Part shown: positions 52,311 to 62,057 of the stretch, in pieces
How positions within the stretch are numbered: position 1 is the first letter of the stretch
Layout of the letters: every line of letters starts with the position of its first letter
Origin: Bordetella petrii
Lineage (GTDB): Bacteria > Pseudomonadota > Gammaproteobacteria > Burkholderiales > Burkholderiaceae_B
Assembly: GCF_017356245.1 (NCBI RefSeq)
Contig: NZ_JAFMZZ010000004.1
Span: forward strand, 94,741-158,740
Length of the DNA: 64,000 bases
Direction of reading: 5' to 3'
Program-made: the position numbers and the translations under genes
Notes under the pieces: generated by a model
The model's database searches: none
Seen by the model: the letters and a program-made list of their open reading frames with translations, nothing else
What the model was told of the DNA's origin: nothing

Positions 52311-52669
52311 ATCGGTGCTCCGCAGGTCAGGACAAGGCATCTACTGTACCGCGGGCCGGCGGGTGTTCAAGGCGGCGTTCGCACAGCGGCGGATCGTTCG
52401 CAAGGCGAATTGTATCAATTTGGCGTTTATATTCACATAGATACACATTTGAGGTTAAATGACAAACAGCGTCACACAACATCAGCAGCCAGACCTCGCT
52501 CCAGCCGATAACGCCGATTTATTCTTGATCCCCGCGAATCGGGCGCCGGCCGTGCTTCGCCACGGCCCATCCTGCGCCGCCACCCATATCCAGAACATAA
52601 GCAAACCACGTGCCGCAGCATGTCAAAGGCGGCGCGCACGCCGCATCCTCCTCCATCCGGAAGGGAATC
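52311..52669. other. 359-base gap between lipoprotein and regulator
   Basis: No gene can be supported. The stretch 52405-52460 is AT-rich (TTGTATCAATTTGGCG and following) and probably holds the promoter of the regulator. A 72-codon open frame from 52459 overlaps the regulator start, has no ribosome site of note and looks non-coding. Confidence 0.6.
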
Positions 52670-53488
52670 ATGAATAACTCGCTGGATGTCCTCTTTCTTG
52701 TTGGAGACGACACCACCCACCCGCAGCAAATCGCCGACCTGGAGCACCTGGGCTTCCAGATCCACCGCTATACAGAACTGGCCGAGCTGTACACCCATGT
52801 GGCCCAGCACCCCGTATCGCTGATCGTCCTGACCGGCTCACTGCCCAAAATACATATTGCCGCGGCGCAGCTGCGCGCCATGCGGCACACGCTGGGGATC
52901 ATCGTCCTGGCCACCTTCGCCGACAGCGAGGCGCGCGTGCGCACTTTGCTGTGCGGCGCGGATGCCTGCCTGGACATCGCCGCCAGCGGCCTGGAACTGG
53001 CCGCGGTGTTCCAGTCGCTGCTGCGCCGCGTCGCGGAAATCGTGCCTTCCGTCGCGGCGGAAACGGCGGCGCCGAAAATGGCGGCCGCGGAAAGCGGCAC
53101 CTCCGCCGCCGAACCGGCCGAGCCGGCCCCCGCGGCCGTGCCGGGCTGGCGGCTGGCCAGCAAGGGCTGGACGCTGATCGCGCCCACCGGCCAGGAACTG
53201 GCCCTGACCACGGCGGAACGCAGCTTCCTGCTGCGCCTGGTGCGCGCCCCCGACAAGAAAGTCAGCCGCGAAACACTGATCGCCGATGGCGTGCAATCGG
53301 GCGAAGCCGCCGAAGGCGAGCGGCGCGGCCGTTTTGTCGACGTCATGATCAGCCGCATGCGCCGCAAGGCGGCGGTGAATCACATGCGGCTGCCCATCAA
53401 GGCCGTGCACGGCTGGGGCTATATGTTCACCGCCGATGTCGCCGAAGAGGCTGGCGCGCCGGACGACGGCGGCGCGGCCAGCGCATGA
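52670..53488 (+). CDS. OmpR-type regulator with degenerate receiver
   Basis: 272-residue protein. Residues 1-125 have a receiver-like fold pattern, but the position of the phosphorylated aspartate reads VLTGSLP, without Asp, so it is probably not a phosphorylated response regulator. An alanine/proline-rich linker (about 130-160) leads to an OmpR/PhoB winged helix with LTTAERSFLLRLV, RRGRFVDVMISRMRRK and the C-terminal IKAVHGWGYMF. ATG 52670 has AAGGGA upstream. It converges with the type VI locus and may control it, which is only a guess from position. Confidence 0.8.
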   Translation: MNNSLDVLFLVGDDTTHPQQIADLEHLGFQIHRYTELAELYTHVAQHPVSLIVLTGSLPKIHIAAAQLRAMRHTLGIIVLATFADSEARVRTLLCGADACLDIAASGLELAAVFQSLLRRVAEIVPSVAAETAAPKMAAAESGTSAAEPAEPAPAAVPGWRLASKGWTLIAPTGQELALTTAERSFLLRLVRAPDKKVSRETLIADGVQSGEAAEGERRGRFVDVMISRMRRKAAVNHMRLPIKAVHGWGYMFTADVAEEAGAPDDGGAASA

Positions 53489-53491
53489 TGC

Positions 53492-54982
53492 CTACTCGAA
53501 CACGTGGGAAATCGATGCCGAGCCGCCGGGGCTGGCATTGACCGAGGTTTCATAGTCGGGCGCGGCGGGATTGCGGATAGTGACGCGATGGCGTCCCGGC
53601 GACAGCGTCAGTTCGGTCAGCGGCGGGCTGATGCCGCGCGAGCGGCCGTCGATCAGGACCTCGCCCCACGGCTGCACGTGGACCCGCACCACCACTGACG
53701 CGGCGGGCGGCTCTTCGGGCGGGGTTTCGCCCGCCTGCGCCTGGGCGGCCTCGGCGCCTTCAGCGGCGTCGCCTTCCCCGGCCGCCGCCGCGGCCGGATC
53801 GGCCGGCGGGCTGGCGGTCGCGGCAGACGATGCATCCGGCCCGGCCTGCGGGGCTGCGGCCGGATTTGCCGGCGCGCCGGCTGGCGGATTCGTATCCGAT
53901 GGAGCGGCCGGGCTGGCACCCGCCGGCGGCTGGGCCGGCGTCGCGGGCAGGGATCCGGCAGGCGGCGCGGCGGCTTCCGGCAAGGCCTGGGCCGCGGGCG
54001 GCTGGGCCGGCGCGGGCGGCGTCGCGGCACCCGGGTCCGGCACCTGCGGCGTGGCGGGCGCCGGGCTGGCGGCCGGCGGCGTGGCTGGCGTGGCCGCGCG
54101 CGGCGTGCCCAGGTCGGACAGCGCGGGCGGGGTCGGTACGGGTTCGGGCGCAGGGGTGGGCGCGGGTGCGGGCGCCACGGCCGGCGGCGTCGGCTCGGGC
54201 GGCGGCTCCCGGCCGGCCGATTGCGTTCCCGCCGCTTCGTGGCGCAGCCACAGATAAACAGCAAACGCCACCGCGGCCAACACCCCCAGCAACACCAGCA
54301 ACGGCACGCGCGGGCCCGGCGCCGGCTTGGCGGCGGCCGCCACCGGCGGCAGCGCGGGCTCGGGGGCGGCCGGAAGCGCCGGCGGCTCGGCGGGCGGCGG
54401 CGCTTGCTCAACCAGCCCGAAGGCCTGCGCAAACGCATCCATATCCTGCGGGCGCGCGGCATGCTTCATCGACAGGCCGCGGTCGACGGCCTGCAGGAAG
54501 GCCGGGTCGTAGGCGCCCAGCTCGCGGCCGGCCAGCGGCGCATAGGTATCCTTGACGCAGCGGGCCAGCGCGGCCGGCGGCGCGGCGCCCACCAGCATGG
54601 TGTGGGCCACCGCGCTCAAGGCATAGATGTCGGTCCAGGGCCCGCAGGGCCGCTCGGGATCATCGGTGTACTGCTCGAACGCGGCATAGCCTTCCAGGCG
54701 CGCTCCGCCTTCGGCATCGGCCGCGGGTTCCAGGGGCGGCACCAGCAGATGCGCCTTGCCCGCGCTGTCCAGGCCGACCGTGCTCATCGCGATGGCGCCG
54801 TGCACGCGGCCCTGGCTGTGCAATTCGGCCAGCGGCCCGGCCAGGTCGGCCAGCACGCGGCGGATCCGCGCCTGCGGCACGCCGCCGCTGGCGGCCGCCG
54901 CGATCGCGCTCAGCGGCCGGTGGCCCGACCCGTCGCCCGCGGGCGTGCGGCGGTTCGGCAAAGTGGCGAAAGTTGCGCTCAT
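53492..54982 (-). CDS. membrane-anchored pseudokinase with PEGA domain
   Basis: 496-residue protein at the end of a type VI secretion gene group. Residues 35-190 resemble the C-lobe of bacterial Ser/Thr kinases (EGYAAFEQYTDDPERPCGPWTDIYAL), but the N-lobe with its glycine loop and lysine is missing, HRD is replaced by HGA (residues 61-63) and DFG is absent. It is therefore unlikely to phosphorylate. A transmembrane helix (about 226-246) and a long proline/alanine-rich stretch follow, then a C-terminal PEGA-like domain (VHVQPWGEVLIDGRSRG). ATG 54982 with GGAG upstream is preferred over 55000. Confidence 0.75.
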   Translation of the reverse strand: MSATFATLPNRRTPAGDGSGHRPLSAIAAAASGGVPQARIRRVLADLAGPLAELHSQGRVHGAIAMSTVGLDSAGKAHLLVPPLEPAADAEGGARLEGYAAFEQYTDDPERPCGPWTDIYALSAVAHTMLVGAAPPAALARCVKDTYAPLAGRELGAYDPAFLQAVDRGLSMKHAARPQDMDAFAQAFGLVEQAPPPAEPPALPAAPEPALPPVAAAAKPAPGPRVPLLVLLGVLAAVAFAVYLWLRHEAAGTQSAGREPPPEPTPPAVAPAPAPTPAPEPVPTPPALSDLGTPRAATPATPPAASPAPATPQVPDPGAATPPAPAQPPAAQALPEAAAPPAGSLPATPAQPPAGASPAAPSDTNPPAGAPANPAAAPQAGPDASSAATASPPADPAAAAAGEGDAAEGAEAAQAQAGETPPEEPPAASVVVRVHVQPWGEVLIDGRSRGISPPLTELTLSPGRHRVTIRNPAAPDYETSVNASPGGSASISHVFE

Positions 54983-55014
54983 AGTGGGAGCTCCGGGCAT
55001 GTCAGATCGCGGCC

Positions 55015-55719
55015 CTAGCGCCAGGCCGGCAGCGACGCGAACAATCGAGTAAACAGCGCGGCGTTCAGGGAACCGCCGTGCACGTAGGTCTGCAGCGCCG
55101 CGCCGTCGACCTGGTTGGTCCACCAGTAGCTGGTATGCGAACTGGGGTTGAAGCAGAACGGCAGGTCGGGCCAGGCCGCCAGGCTGCGCGCGGCGACCGG
55201 TTCGGCGGCGCTTTCCAGCCCCGCATTCAGGATATCCATGATGTCGCTGCCGCTGGAACGCTCCACCGGGGGCGCTGCGCCCGGCACGCGGATGTCCTGC
55301 AGCTCGCGGTCGAACTGCTCGGCCGCGCAGCCGTGCCGCACTGCCGACAGCATGCTGGCGCCGATCTGCCGGTAGTAGTCGGTGGCGCCGTCCAGCATGC
55401 TGCTGTGGTAAGCGTCGGCGGGAATGGCCATGATCACGCACAGCGGATAGCCGCGCCCCACCCGGTCGCGGCTGGGCGCGATGCAGCCCAGCTGCGCCCC
55501 GTTGCCGCTGGGCCCGGCCGGGATTGCGAAATTCCAGATCGGGGCGGCCGCGAAGCTGCGCGCCGCGCTGTCGTCAGGCGCCTGCTTCAGCGCCGCCAGG
55601 CCGTACTGCAGCCAGCGGTCCCACCAGGCGATGAGCTCGCGCGGCAGGCGGCGGTGCACGAAATCGCCCGCGGCGGGGATCTTGCCGTACCACCCCAGTT
55701 TCTCCGTTGCATCGTCCAT
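55015..55719 (-). CDS. tagF: TagF, type VI secretion-associated protein
   Basis: 234-residue protein of the TagF/ImpM family, with the family opening GWYGKIPAAGDFVHRRLP and the SYWWTNQV segment near the end. TagF is a post-translational repressor of type VI activity, in some species in opposition to the PpkA kinase and its FHA target. That fits the neighbouring pseudokinase and FHA genes. Confidence 0.88.
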   Translation of the reverse strand: MDDATEKLGWYGKIPAAGDFVHRRLPRELIAWWDRWLQYGLAALKQAPDDSAARSFAAAPIWNFAIPAGPSGNGAQLGCIAPSRDRVGRGYPLCVIMAIPADAYHSSMLDGATDYYRQIGASMLSAVRHGCAAEQFDRELQDIRVPGAAPPVERSSGSDIMDILNAGLESAAEPVAARSLAAWPDLPFCFNPSSHTSYWWTNQVDGAALQTYVHGGSLNAALFTRLFASLPAWR

Positions 55720-55761
55720 GGCGAATTCCGTCTAGAGCCTGTTCACGCGGGATGGAGCCGC

Positions 55762-58700
55762 TTACTTGCCGGGGCAGGAAAACCCCTGCATCTCGGCAAG
55801 ATGGAAAGGGCTTTTCACGCTGCTGGCCGTGATTTCGAGCACCACTTTGCGGCCGTTGATGTCGAAGGTGGCGATCGTGACCTCGGGCGACGAGCCGCGC
55901 CGCAGCTGCGCCTTGTCCAGCAGGCGGTTCAGGGCCCACGGCCCCGATGCCGACAGCCCGGCCGGTCCGCTCTGCGGCGTCAGTTCGATGCGCGCCTGGT
56001 TGGTGCCGCGCGGCCCCGGCCATTGCACATTGGTGGCCACTTGCGGGCCATGCGCATAGCGCACCGTCTGGCCGTCCACGTCCATCAGGAACTGCGTGAT
56101 CTGGGCGTCCATTTCCAGCGGCCGGATCGCCACGCGGTACGACGGTAGCGGGTTGCCCGCGGTGAAGTACACATCGCGGATCACGCTGGCGCGCTGGAAC
56201 GAATCCAGGTAGGCCGCCCTGTCGCCCTGCTTTCCGTCGATGCCCGGCTTGAAGCGCCAGCGCGATCCGGACACGTCGATCTGGGTGGCCAGGTGCTTCT
56301 GGAAGAAATCATCCATCATGCCGTTGGGCCCGAACAGCCGCGCCATGTCGTTGGGCGCCACGTCGCGCGACGAGCCGCTGGCGAACGGGTAGCGGCCGGC
56401 GATCGACTGCCGGCAGAACACGCCCATGGTGGCCGTCACCGTGTCGCCCATGCGTTCGCGCGTGGCCTCGGAGATCTCGCCCGAGGCCTTTACCGACAAG
56501 GTGTTGAGCAGGTCGCGCAGCGGCTCGGGCAGGCGGCCCGCCTCGGCGCGCAGCTTGGTCACCACATCCGAGCCCGGCGCCGGGCTGGCGCTGCGCAGCG
56601 CCGCGTCGGCGGCGGTCAGGTAGGTGTAGAGCTCGTTGATCAGCCCGGTGGTGGCGGTAATGGCGGGCGGCGTGCCCTGGCCTTCGCTTTGCGCCAGGCG
56701 GCGATACGGTTCGAAATGCAGGTCGACGATGCGCTCCAGCTTTTCGTCCGAGGCGTCGGCGCGCACCGCGGCGCTGGGGCCCGTGGGGCCGAACATCTGC
56801 TCCAGCGCCTCGCGCGTGCTGCTGACCCGGTTGCGGGCCTGGTCCATCAGGGACTGCCCGTCGCCGGTGTCGCGCAGCAGCGAGGTCTCGCGCGCCACGC
56901 CCTGCACCAGCTTCACCAGCGGCGACTCGGGCGCCGACAGGGTGCGCGCCATCTGGATGTTCTGCAGCAGCGAGGTGGTGGGCGCCAGCTGCAGGTCGTT
57001 CAGGTAGCCGTCCCACTGCTCGACATAGTCGTTCATGTACAGCCGCTTGATGTCCACGATCAGCTGCTGCTGCGCGCGCTGGTCCAGGATGCCCGGCGCC
57101 TCGATGTTCAGCACCCAGGCGTCATCCTGGCGCAGCAGGTCGGCCACCCGCGTCACGCGCTGGTTGAATACCTTCCAGTAGCCGTCGTAGCTGTACAGCG
57201 ACGGGATGCCGTCCGTCAGCGGCTTGCCGCTCTTGCGCACGAACACCGCGCTGGCCTGCGGCCCGCCCAACGTGATGGCGGTCTGCTGCGGCCCCTGGTC
57301 GGTATTGGCCAGCATGCGGCGCAGGCGGCTGTAGGCGCGCTGGGCCAGCGTATAGCGGGCCAGCCGCTCGCGCGCCTCTTTGACCAGTTGATCGTCGCGC
57401 GGGAAAGGCGAGGACAGCACGCGGCCCTGCACCAGGTTGCGCAGGTGCAGCGACATCAGGTCGTACTGGCGCCGCGTATAGCCTTCGGGCAGGGTCTTCT
57501 GCATGTCCGACAGCAGCCAGGCGTGCATGAACTCCGCGTCGTAGTGGTCGGCCTCGTACAGCATCAGGTAGGCGCGCAGCGCCTCGTACGAAAACTCCAG
57601 GTCGTCGGGAGCGGCCTTGCGCAGCGCCGTCTCGACCCGCCGGGCGATCTGCGGCACCAGCACCTGCTCGAGCGTGCTGCGGTAGACGCCCTGCGCGGCC
57701 GCCTGCATCTTCTGGCCCTGGTACAGGCCGAACTGGTAGTTCAGGGGCGGCGAATCCAGCTCGAAATTGGCATGCCGCGGCAAATACCACAGGCTGTCCA
57801 GGAACGGCATCAGGCCCAGCACGTCGCCGGCCTGGGTGATCTTGATGTCGCGGCCCAGTTTTTCCACGGTGGGCACGCGGCGCGACACCTCGGCCACGTA
57901 AGTCTTGTTGTTGCGATAGCTGACCACCCAGCCCACCAGCAGCGCCACCAGCAGCGCGGCGATCAGGCCGTAGCCGGCCCAGTGCAGGCGGCGGTAGCGG
58001 CGTTCCCAGCGCAGGTTGCGTCCGGCCAGGCCCGCCTCGCGGAAGATCACGTCCTGCAGCAGGCCCTTCAGGAAGTAGCTGCGGCCGTCGCCTTCGCCCG
58101 GCACGGTGGCGGCCGGCGCCGGCCCGCCATCGATGCGCAGATAGCGCTTCAGGTATCCGGTGACCTGGTCGAAGGTTTCGCCGCCCTGGGTGCCGCTGGT
58201 GAAATACACCCCGCGCGGCACCAGGCGCGCCTCGTATTTCGAGGTGGCGAACACGTCGCTCAGGAAGTGCCCCAGCACGGCCTGCAGGCCGGCGAACTGC
58301 TGCGGCAGCATGTAGGCCAGCGCGCGGCGCGACGCATCGGTCTCGGCGGCCAGCACCTCGGGCAGCGCGTCGTCCAGGCGCCGCTTCAGCAGCTCGTACT
58401 CGGCATGGAAGGCCTCGTACAGGTCGAAATCGGCCTCCTGGGTGCGTGTGTAGGGCAGCGTGAAGCCCCACACCTGCGACAGGTCTTCGCGGTTGAACGA
58501 CGCAAAGTATTCCTCGAAGCCCGACAGCAGGTCGGCCTTGGTTACCAGCACGTATACCGGAAACTGGATGCCCAGCTGCTCGCGCAGTTCCTGCAGCCGG
58601 CGCCGCAGCACCGCCGCGTGCTGCACGCGCTCGGCATCGGACGCGGCCAGCAGGTCTTCGACGCTGACCGTCAGCATGGCGCCGTTGATGGGCTGGCGCC

Positions 58701-59373
58701 CGCGGTATTTCGACAGCAGCCGCAGGAAGCCTTTCCATTCTTCCTCGTCGCCGGTGGCATCGCTTTCGTGGGTGGTGTAGCGGCCGGCGGTGTCCAGCAG
58801 CACCGCGTCGTCGGTGAACCACCAGTCGCAGTTGCGCGTGCCGCCCACCCCGCGCAGCGCCACCTTGCCGAACCGGTCGGCCAGCGGGAAATTCAGGCCC
58901 GAATTCACCAGGGCCGTGGTCTTGCCGGCCCCCGGCGCGCCGATGATCACATACCAGGGCAGCTGGTACAGATACTGCTTGGAAAAACGGTCCAGCGACA
59001 GGCGCCGCTTGTTGCCTTCGAAGCGCGTCTTGCGCAGCAGCTCCACGGCTTCGTTGAAGCGCTCTTCCAGCTGGCGGATCTCGGGGTTGCCAGGCTCGGG
59101 CTCGACCTTCTTCTTGGCGGCCGGCTTGCGCAGCTGGCCCAGCAGTTGCGCGTTCAGGCGGCCTTCGCGCCATTTGCGCCACAGAATGCGCAGCAGCCAC
59201 AGGCCGAACAGCACGGCGATGACGATGATGCGCGTCGTCTCGCTTTCCAGCGGCCGCGTCGCGCCGATGGCCAACAGCGGGCCGGCGATCCAGATCAGCA
59301 GCGCCAGCGCCACCAGGCCGAAGAAATTCCACAGGCCCCGGCTGAACAAGAAACCAAATACGTTATGGATCAT
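55762..59373 (-). CDS. tssM: TssM, type VI secretion membrane complex protein (IcmF)
   Basis: 1203-residue inner-membrane protein. Two N-terminal helices (about 17-36 and 47-65), a cytoplasmic NTPase-like domain with Walker A GAPGAGKTT (residues 145-153), a third helix (GYGLIAALLVALLVGWVV), then a large periplasmic part with the IcmF-related and TssM C-terminal domains. It forms the membrane complex with TssL and TssJ. ATG 59373 overlaps the tssL stop by four bases. Confidence 0.95.
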   Translation of the reverse strand: MIHNVFGFLFSRGLWNFFGLVALALLIWIAGPLLAIGATRPLESETTRIIVIAVLFGLWLLRILWRKWREGRLNAQLLGQLRKPAAKKKVEPEPGNPEIRQLEERFNEAVELLRKTRFEGNKRRLSLDRFSKQYLYQLPWYVIIGAPGAGKTTALVNSGLNFPLADRFGKVALRGVGGTRNCDWWFTDDAVLLDTAGRYTTHESDATGDEEEWKGFLRLLSKYRGRQPINGAMLTVSVEDLLAASDAERVQHAAVLRRRLQELREQLGIQFPVYVLVTKADLLSGFEEYFASFNREDLSQVWGFTLPYTRTQEADFDLYEAFHAEYELLKRRLDDALPEVLAAETDASRRALAYMLPQQFAGLQAVLGHFLSDVFATSKYEARLVPRGVYFTSGTQGGETFDQVTGYLKRYLRIDGGPAPAATVPGEGDGRSYFLKGLLQDVIFREAGLAGRNLRWERRYRRLHWAGYGLIAALLVALLVGWVVSYRNNKTYVAEVSRRVPTVEKLGRDIKITQAGDVLGLMPFLDSLWYLPRHANFELDSPPLNYQFGLYQGQKMQAAAQGVYRSTLEQVLVPQIARRVETALRKAAPDDLEFSYEALRAYLMLYEADHYDAEFMHAWLLSDMQKTLPEGYTRRQYDLMSLHLRNLVQGRVLSSPFPRDDQLVKEARERLARYTLAQRAYSRLRRMLANTDQGPQQTAITLGGPQASAVFVRKSGKPLTDGIPSLYSYDGYWKVFNQRVTRVADLLRQDDAWVLNIEAPGILDQRAQQQLIVDIKRLYMNDYVEQWDGYLNDLQLAPTTSLLQNIQMARTLSAPESPLVKLVQGVARETSLLRDTGDGQSLMDQARNRVSSTREALEQMFGPTGPSAAVRADASDEKLERIVDLHFEPYRRLAQSEGQGTPPAITATTGLINELYTYLTAADAALRSASPAPGSDVVTKLRAEAGRLPEPLRDLLNTLSVKASGEISEATRERMGDTVTATMGVFCRQSIAGRYPFASGSSRDVAPNDMARLFGPNGMMDDFFQKHLATQIDVSGSRWRFKPGIDGKQGDRAAYLDSFQRASVIRDVYFTAGNPLPSYRVAIRPLEMDAQITQFLMDVDGQTVRYAHGPQVATNVQWPGPRGTNQARIELTPQSGPAGLSASGPWALNRLLDKAQLRRGSSPEVTIATFDINGRKVVLEITASSVKSPFHLAEMQGFSCPGK

Positions 59374-60653
59374 TGCCGCGCACCCTCGACCGTCTCTTCC
59401 CGAGGCACCGGCGGCACCATCAGCGTGATTTCGACGCGGCGGTTACGCGACCGCCCCGCCGCCGTATCGTTCGGCGCCACCGGATCGGCGTCGCCGCGCC
59501 CTTCGGCGCGCACGCGCTGCGGATTGTCCAGGCGCCCTTCCAGCAGTTGCTTGACCGCGTCGGCGCGCGCCTGCGACAGGTGCCAGTTGGACGGATAGCG
59601 CGCGCCGCGCATGGGAATGTTGTCGGTGTAGCCGCGCACCAGGATATTGCCCTGGGTCTCGCGCAGGGCGTCGGCCACGCGCGACAGCACCGGCAGGTAC
59701 TGCTCGCGCACCTCGGCCGACCCGGATTCGAACAGGCCGTCGCCGCGCAGCACCACCACGCTGCGGTCGACCTCGTCGCGCACCGTGACCAGGTCATCGC
59801 GGATCTCGGGCGCCAGGAACACCGCCAGGCGCGGCGAAGGCGCGGGCCGGCGCGTCGGCGCGATCTGCACCGTGGGCGGCTTCACATTGCTGATCGCGGT
59901 AAACACGGCGTCGGACTGGTTGCTCAGGCTCCAGGCCAACCCCCAGTAGATGGCCAGCGCCAGCACGGCGGCCAGCGCGCCGAACACCCATAGCGGCACC
60001 GGCAGGCGGCGCAGCTGGGTCTGGGCCGGCACGTCCTGCCAGTGCGGCGACAGGGCCCGCGGATACTCGCCGCGCGCGCTGCGCAAAATGCGCAGCAGGC
60101 GCTGGCGCAGCGTCTCGAGCTGCGAACGGCCGTTGTCGGCCACCCGGTAGCGGCCTTCGAAACCCAGCACCAGGCAGTAGTACAGCAGCTCCAGCAAATC
60201 CAGGTGCTGGCTGGGGTTCTGCGACAGCTTGGCCAGCAGCTGGAAGAACTTCTCGCCGCCCCAGGTTTCGTTGTGGAACGTCACCAGCAGGCTGTGCGCC
60301 GACCAGACCCCGTTGCCGCCCCATGGCGTCAGGGCCGCCGCCTCGTCCAGCGCGGTGCACAGGCAGTAGCGCGCCCCCAGGATGGTTTCGTTGGGAATGC
60401 CGGCCTGCTGGGCGCGCAATTCGAACTGCCGGATCTCGTCGAGCAGATGCTCGCGCAGCATGGCCGGCGAGGGATGCGACGTGGTGGCGCGGATCTGCGG
60501 AATCAGGTCGAGCAGCGGGTTGGCCGCCGCCACCAGCGGGTTCGAGCCGCTGATCACATATTCGTAGGGCCGCAGCCGGCTCGATGCCGACGCGGCGCCT
60601 TCGGGAATGCCTCCGCCCAGCGGGCCGGGCATGGCGGTATCGGAAGCGTGCAT
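59370..60653 (-). CDS. tssL: TssL with OmpA-like peptidoglycan-binding domain
   Basis: 427-residue inner-membrane protein. The N-terminal DotU/IcmH domain (about residues 30-205, NPLLDLIPQIR ... YCLCTALDEAA) is cytoplasmic; one helix follows (LPVPLWVFGALAAVLALAIY). The C-terminal OmpA domain (LFESGSAEVREQY, VRGYTDNIPMRG, AEGRGDADPVAPN) should anchor the complex to the cell wall. GGAG precedes ATG 60653. Confidence 0.94.
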   Translation of the reverse strand: MHASDTAMPGPLGGGIPEGAASASSRLRPYEYVISGSNPLVAAANPLLDLIPQIRATTSHPSPAMLREHLLDEIRQFELRAQQAGIPNETILGARYCLCTALDEAAALTPWGGNGVWSAHSLLVTFHNETWGGEKFFQLLAKLSQNPSQHLDLLELLYYCLVLGFEGRYRVADNGRSQLETLRQRLLRILRSARGEYPRALSPHWQDVPAQTQLRRLPVPLWVFGALAAVLALAIYWGLAWSLSNQSDAVFTAISNVKPPTVQIAPTRRPAPSPRLAVFLAPEIRDDLVTVRDEVDRSVVVLRGDGLFESGSAEVREQYLPVLSRVADALRETQGNILVRGYTDNIPMRGARYPSNWHLSQARADAVKQLLEGRLDNPQRVRAEGRGDADPVAPNDTAAGRSRNRRVEITLMVPPVPREETVEGARQ

Positions 60654-60676
60654 GATGTCTCCGGCCGGATGGCGGC

Positions 60677-62011
60677 CTAGTCGCGCAAGGCCCAGAATTC
60701 CATGGACAGTCCGGGGAATTCACCGGCCAGGTGCAACGCCAGCGCGCCCGTGCGCTCCAGCTGTTTCCAGAAATCCCCGCCCTTGTCGAGTTCAAAATAC
60801 ACGTGGCCGGCGCTGTACGGAATCTGCCGCGGCGCCACGGGCAGCACGCGCACCGTCACGCCGGGCAGCTGCAGATGCACCAGGTCGCGTATGCGCTCGA
60901 CCGGGCCGATCTTGACCTGCGCGGGAAAGCGCGAACGCACCGTGTCCGACGGCATGTCGGCATGCACCGCCAGCACGAAGCCCGCGGTACGCAGCAGTTC
61001 CAGGTCGGGAATCTGCGCCACCCGCACGCCCTGCCCGCGGTCCTGCAGCGGGATCTGCAGCGCGTGCTGTTCCAGCACCGCCGACAGCGAGCGGCGCAGC
61101 TCGTTCATCAGCATCTCGAACGTGGCCTGCAGGTCGTCGTGCTGGTATTCGGGCAGCACCTCGGGGCGGCGCGAGGCCGCCGTGTACGTGGCCAGGTCGC
61201 AGGCCAGCATCAGCCAGTCGTGGAACAGGCGTTCGGGATGCAGCCACTCGGCCTGGCGCGCATGCCACAGCGCGCCGATATAGCGGTTGACCGTTTCCAG
61301 CAGCATGAAGTCCGAGACTTCCGACACGCCGCCGCGCCCCGGCTGCGACAGGCGCGTGGCCAGGGCTTCGCTGCGCGCGTTCAGCAGGCCGTACAGTTCC
61401 TGCGCGAAACCCAGCAGCAGGGGGTGCGCGCCGGCCGCCAGCCACGGAGCGATATAGCGGTCGTCCAGCACGACGCGGTTGTCCGCGCGGCGCTCGATCA
61501 CCCGCACCACGCCCAGTCCCAGCCATTCGTCGCCCAGGTCGGTCTCGAGCATCAGCCGCAGGCGCAGGCGGCCCAGCTGCAGCAGGGCCGGCTCCAGCCC
61601 GATCGATCCGGAATCCTCGACCTCGGCCTCTTGCACCAGGTAGCGCGCCAGCGAATCGGCTTCGTCTTCATACTGCACGTCGGTGGCGCCGGGCCGGATG
61701 CGCGGCAGCGCCAGCATGACGCGCACGTCCTGGGCCTGCTCGGGCACCTCCAGCGCCTCGGGCGCATCGTCGGGATGCGAAAACTCGAACGGCGTGCCGT
61801 CGGGCAGCACGCCGCTCGCCTGCGTGAGCACCAGCTTGCCCACCGCCAGCGCGTCGCGGTCCAGGGCCAGGTGGCTGAACCCCCAGAAAAAACCGTGCAG
61901 CGAAGCGGCGCGCTGCTGCAGCAGCCCCTCAAGATAGCGCTCGAACTGCTGGAAATGCTGGGGACGCAGGAACATCCCTTCGGACCATACGACTTTGCTC
62001 TTCTCTGCCAT
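60677..62011 (-). CDS. tssK: TssK, type VI baseplate protein
   Basis: 444-residue cytoplasmic protein that links the baseplate to the membrane complex. The family opening VVWSEGMFLRPQHFQQFERY and the C-terminal PYSAGHVYFELDKGGDFWKQ region are clear. Between tssJ and tssL. Confidence 0.95.
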   Translation of the reverse strand: MAEKSKVVWSEGMFLRPQHFQQFERYLEGLLQQRAASLHGFFWGFSHLALDRDALAVGKLVLTQASGVLPDGTPFEFSHPDDAPEALEVPEQAQDVRVMLALPRIRPGATDVQYEDEADSLARYLVQEAEVEDSGSIGLEPALLQLGRLRLRLMLETDLGDEWLGLGVVRVIERRADNRVVLDDRYIAPWLAAGAHPLLLGFAQELYGLLNARSEALATRLSQPGRGGVSEVSDFMLLETVNRYIGALWHARQAEWLHPERLFHDWLMLACDLATYTAASRRPEVLPEYQHDDLQATFEMLMNELRRSLSAVLEQHALQIPLQDRGQGVRVAQIPDLELLRTAGFVLAVHADMPSDTVRSRFPAQVKIGPVERIRDLVHLQLPGVTVRVLPVAPRQIPYSAGHVYFELDKGGDFWKQLERTGALALHLAGEFPGLSMEFWALRD

Positions 62012-62057
62012 GGCTATGCTTGCAATGAAGTTGCGGGGCGGCTCTGCCGGCCGGCGC

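Noticed and set aside
52459..52677. A 72-codon open frame before the regulator
   Set aside because: It overlaps the regulator start, has low-complexity composition and no matching family or ribosome site.
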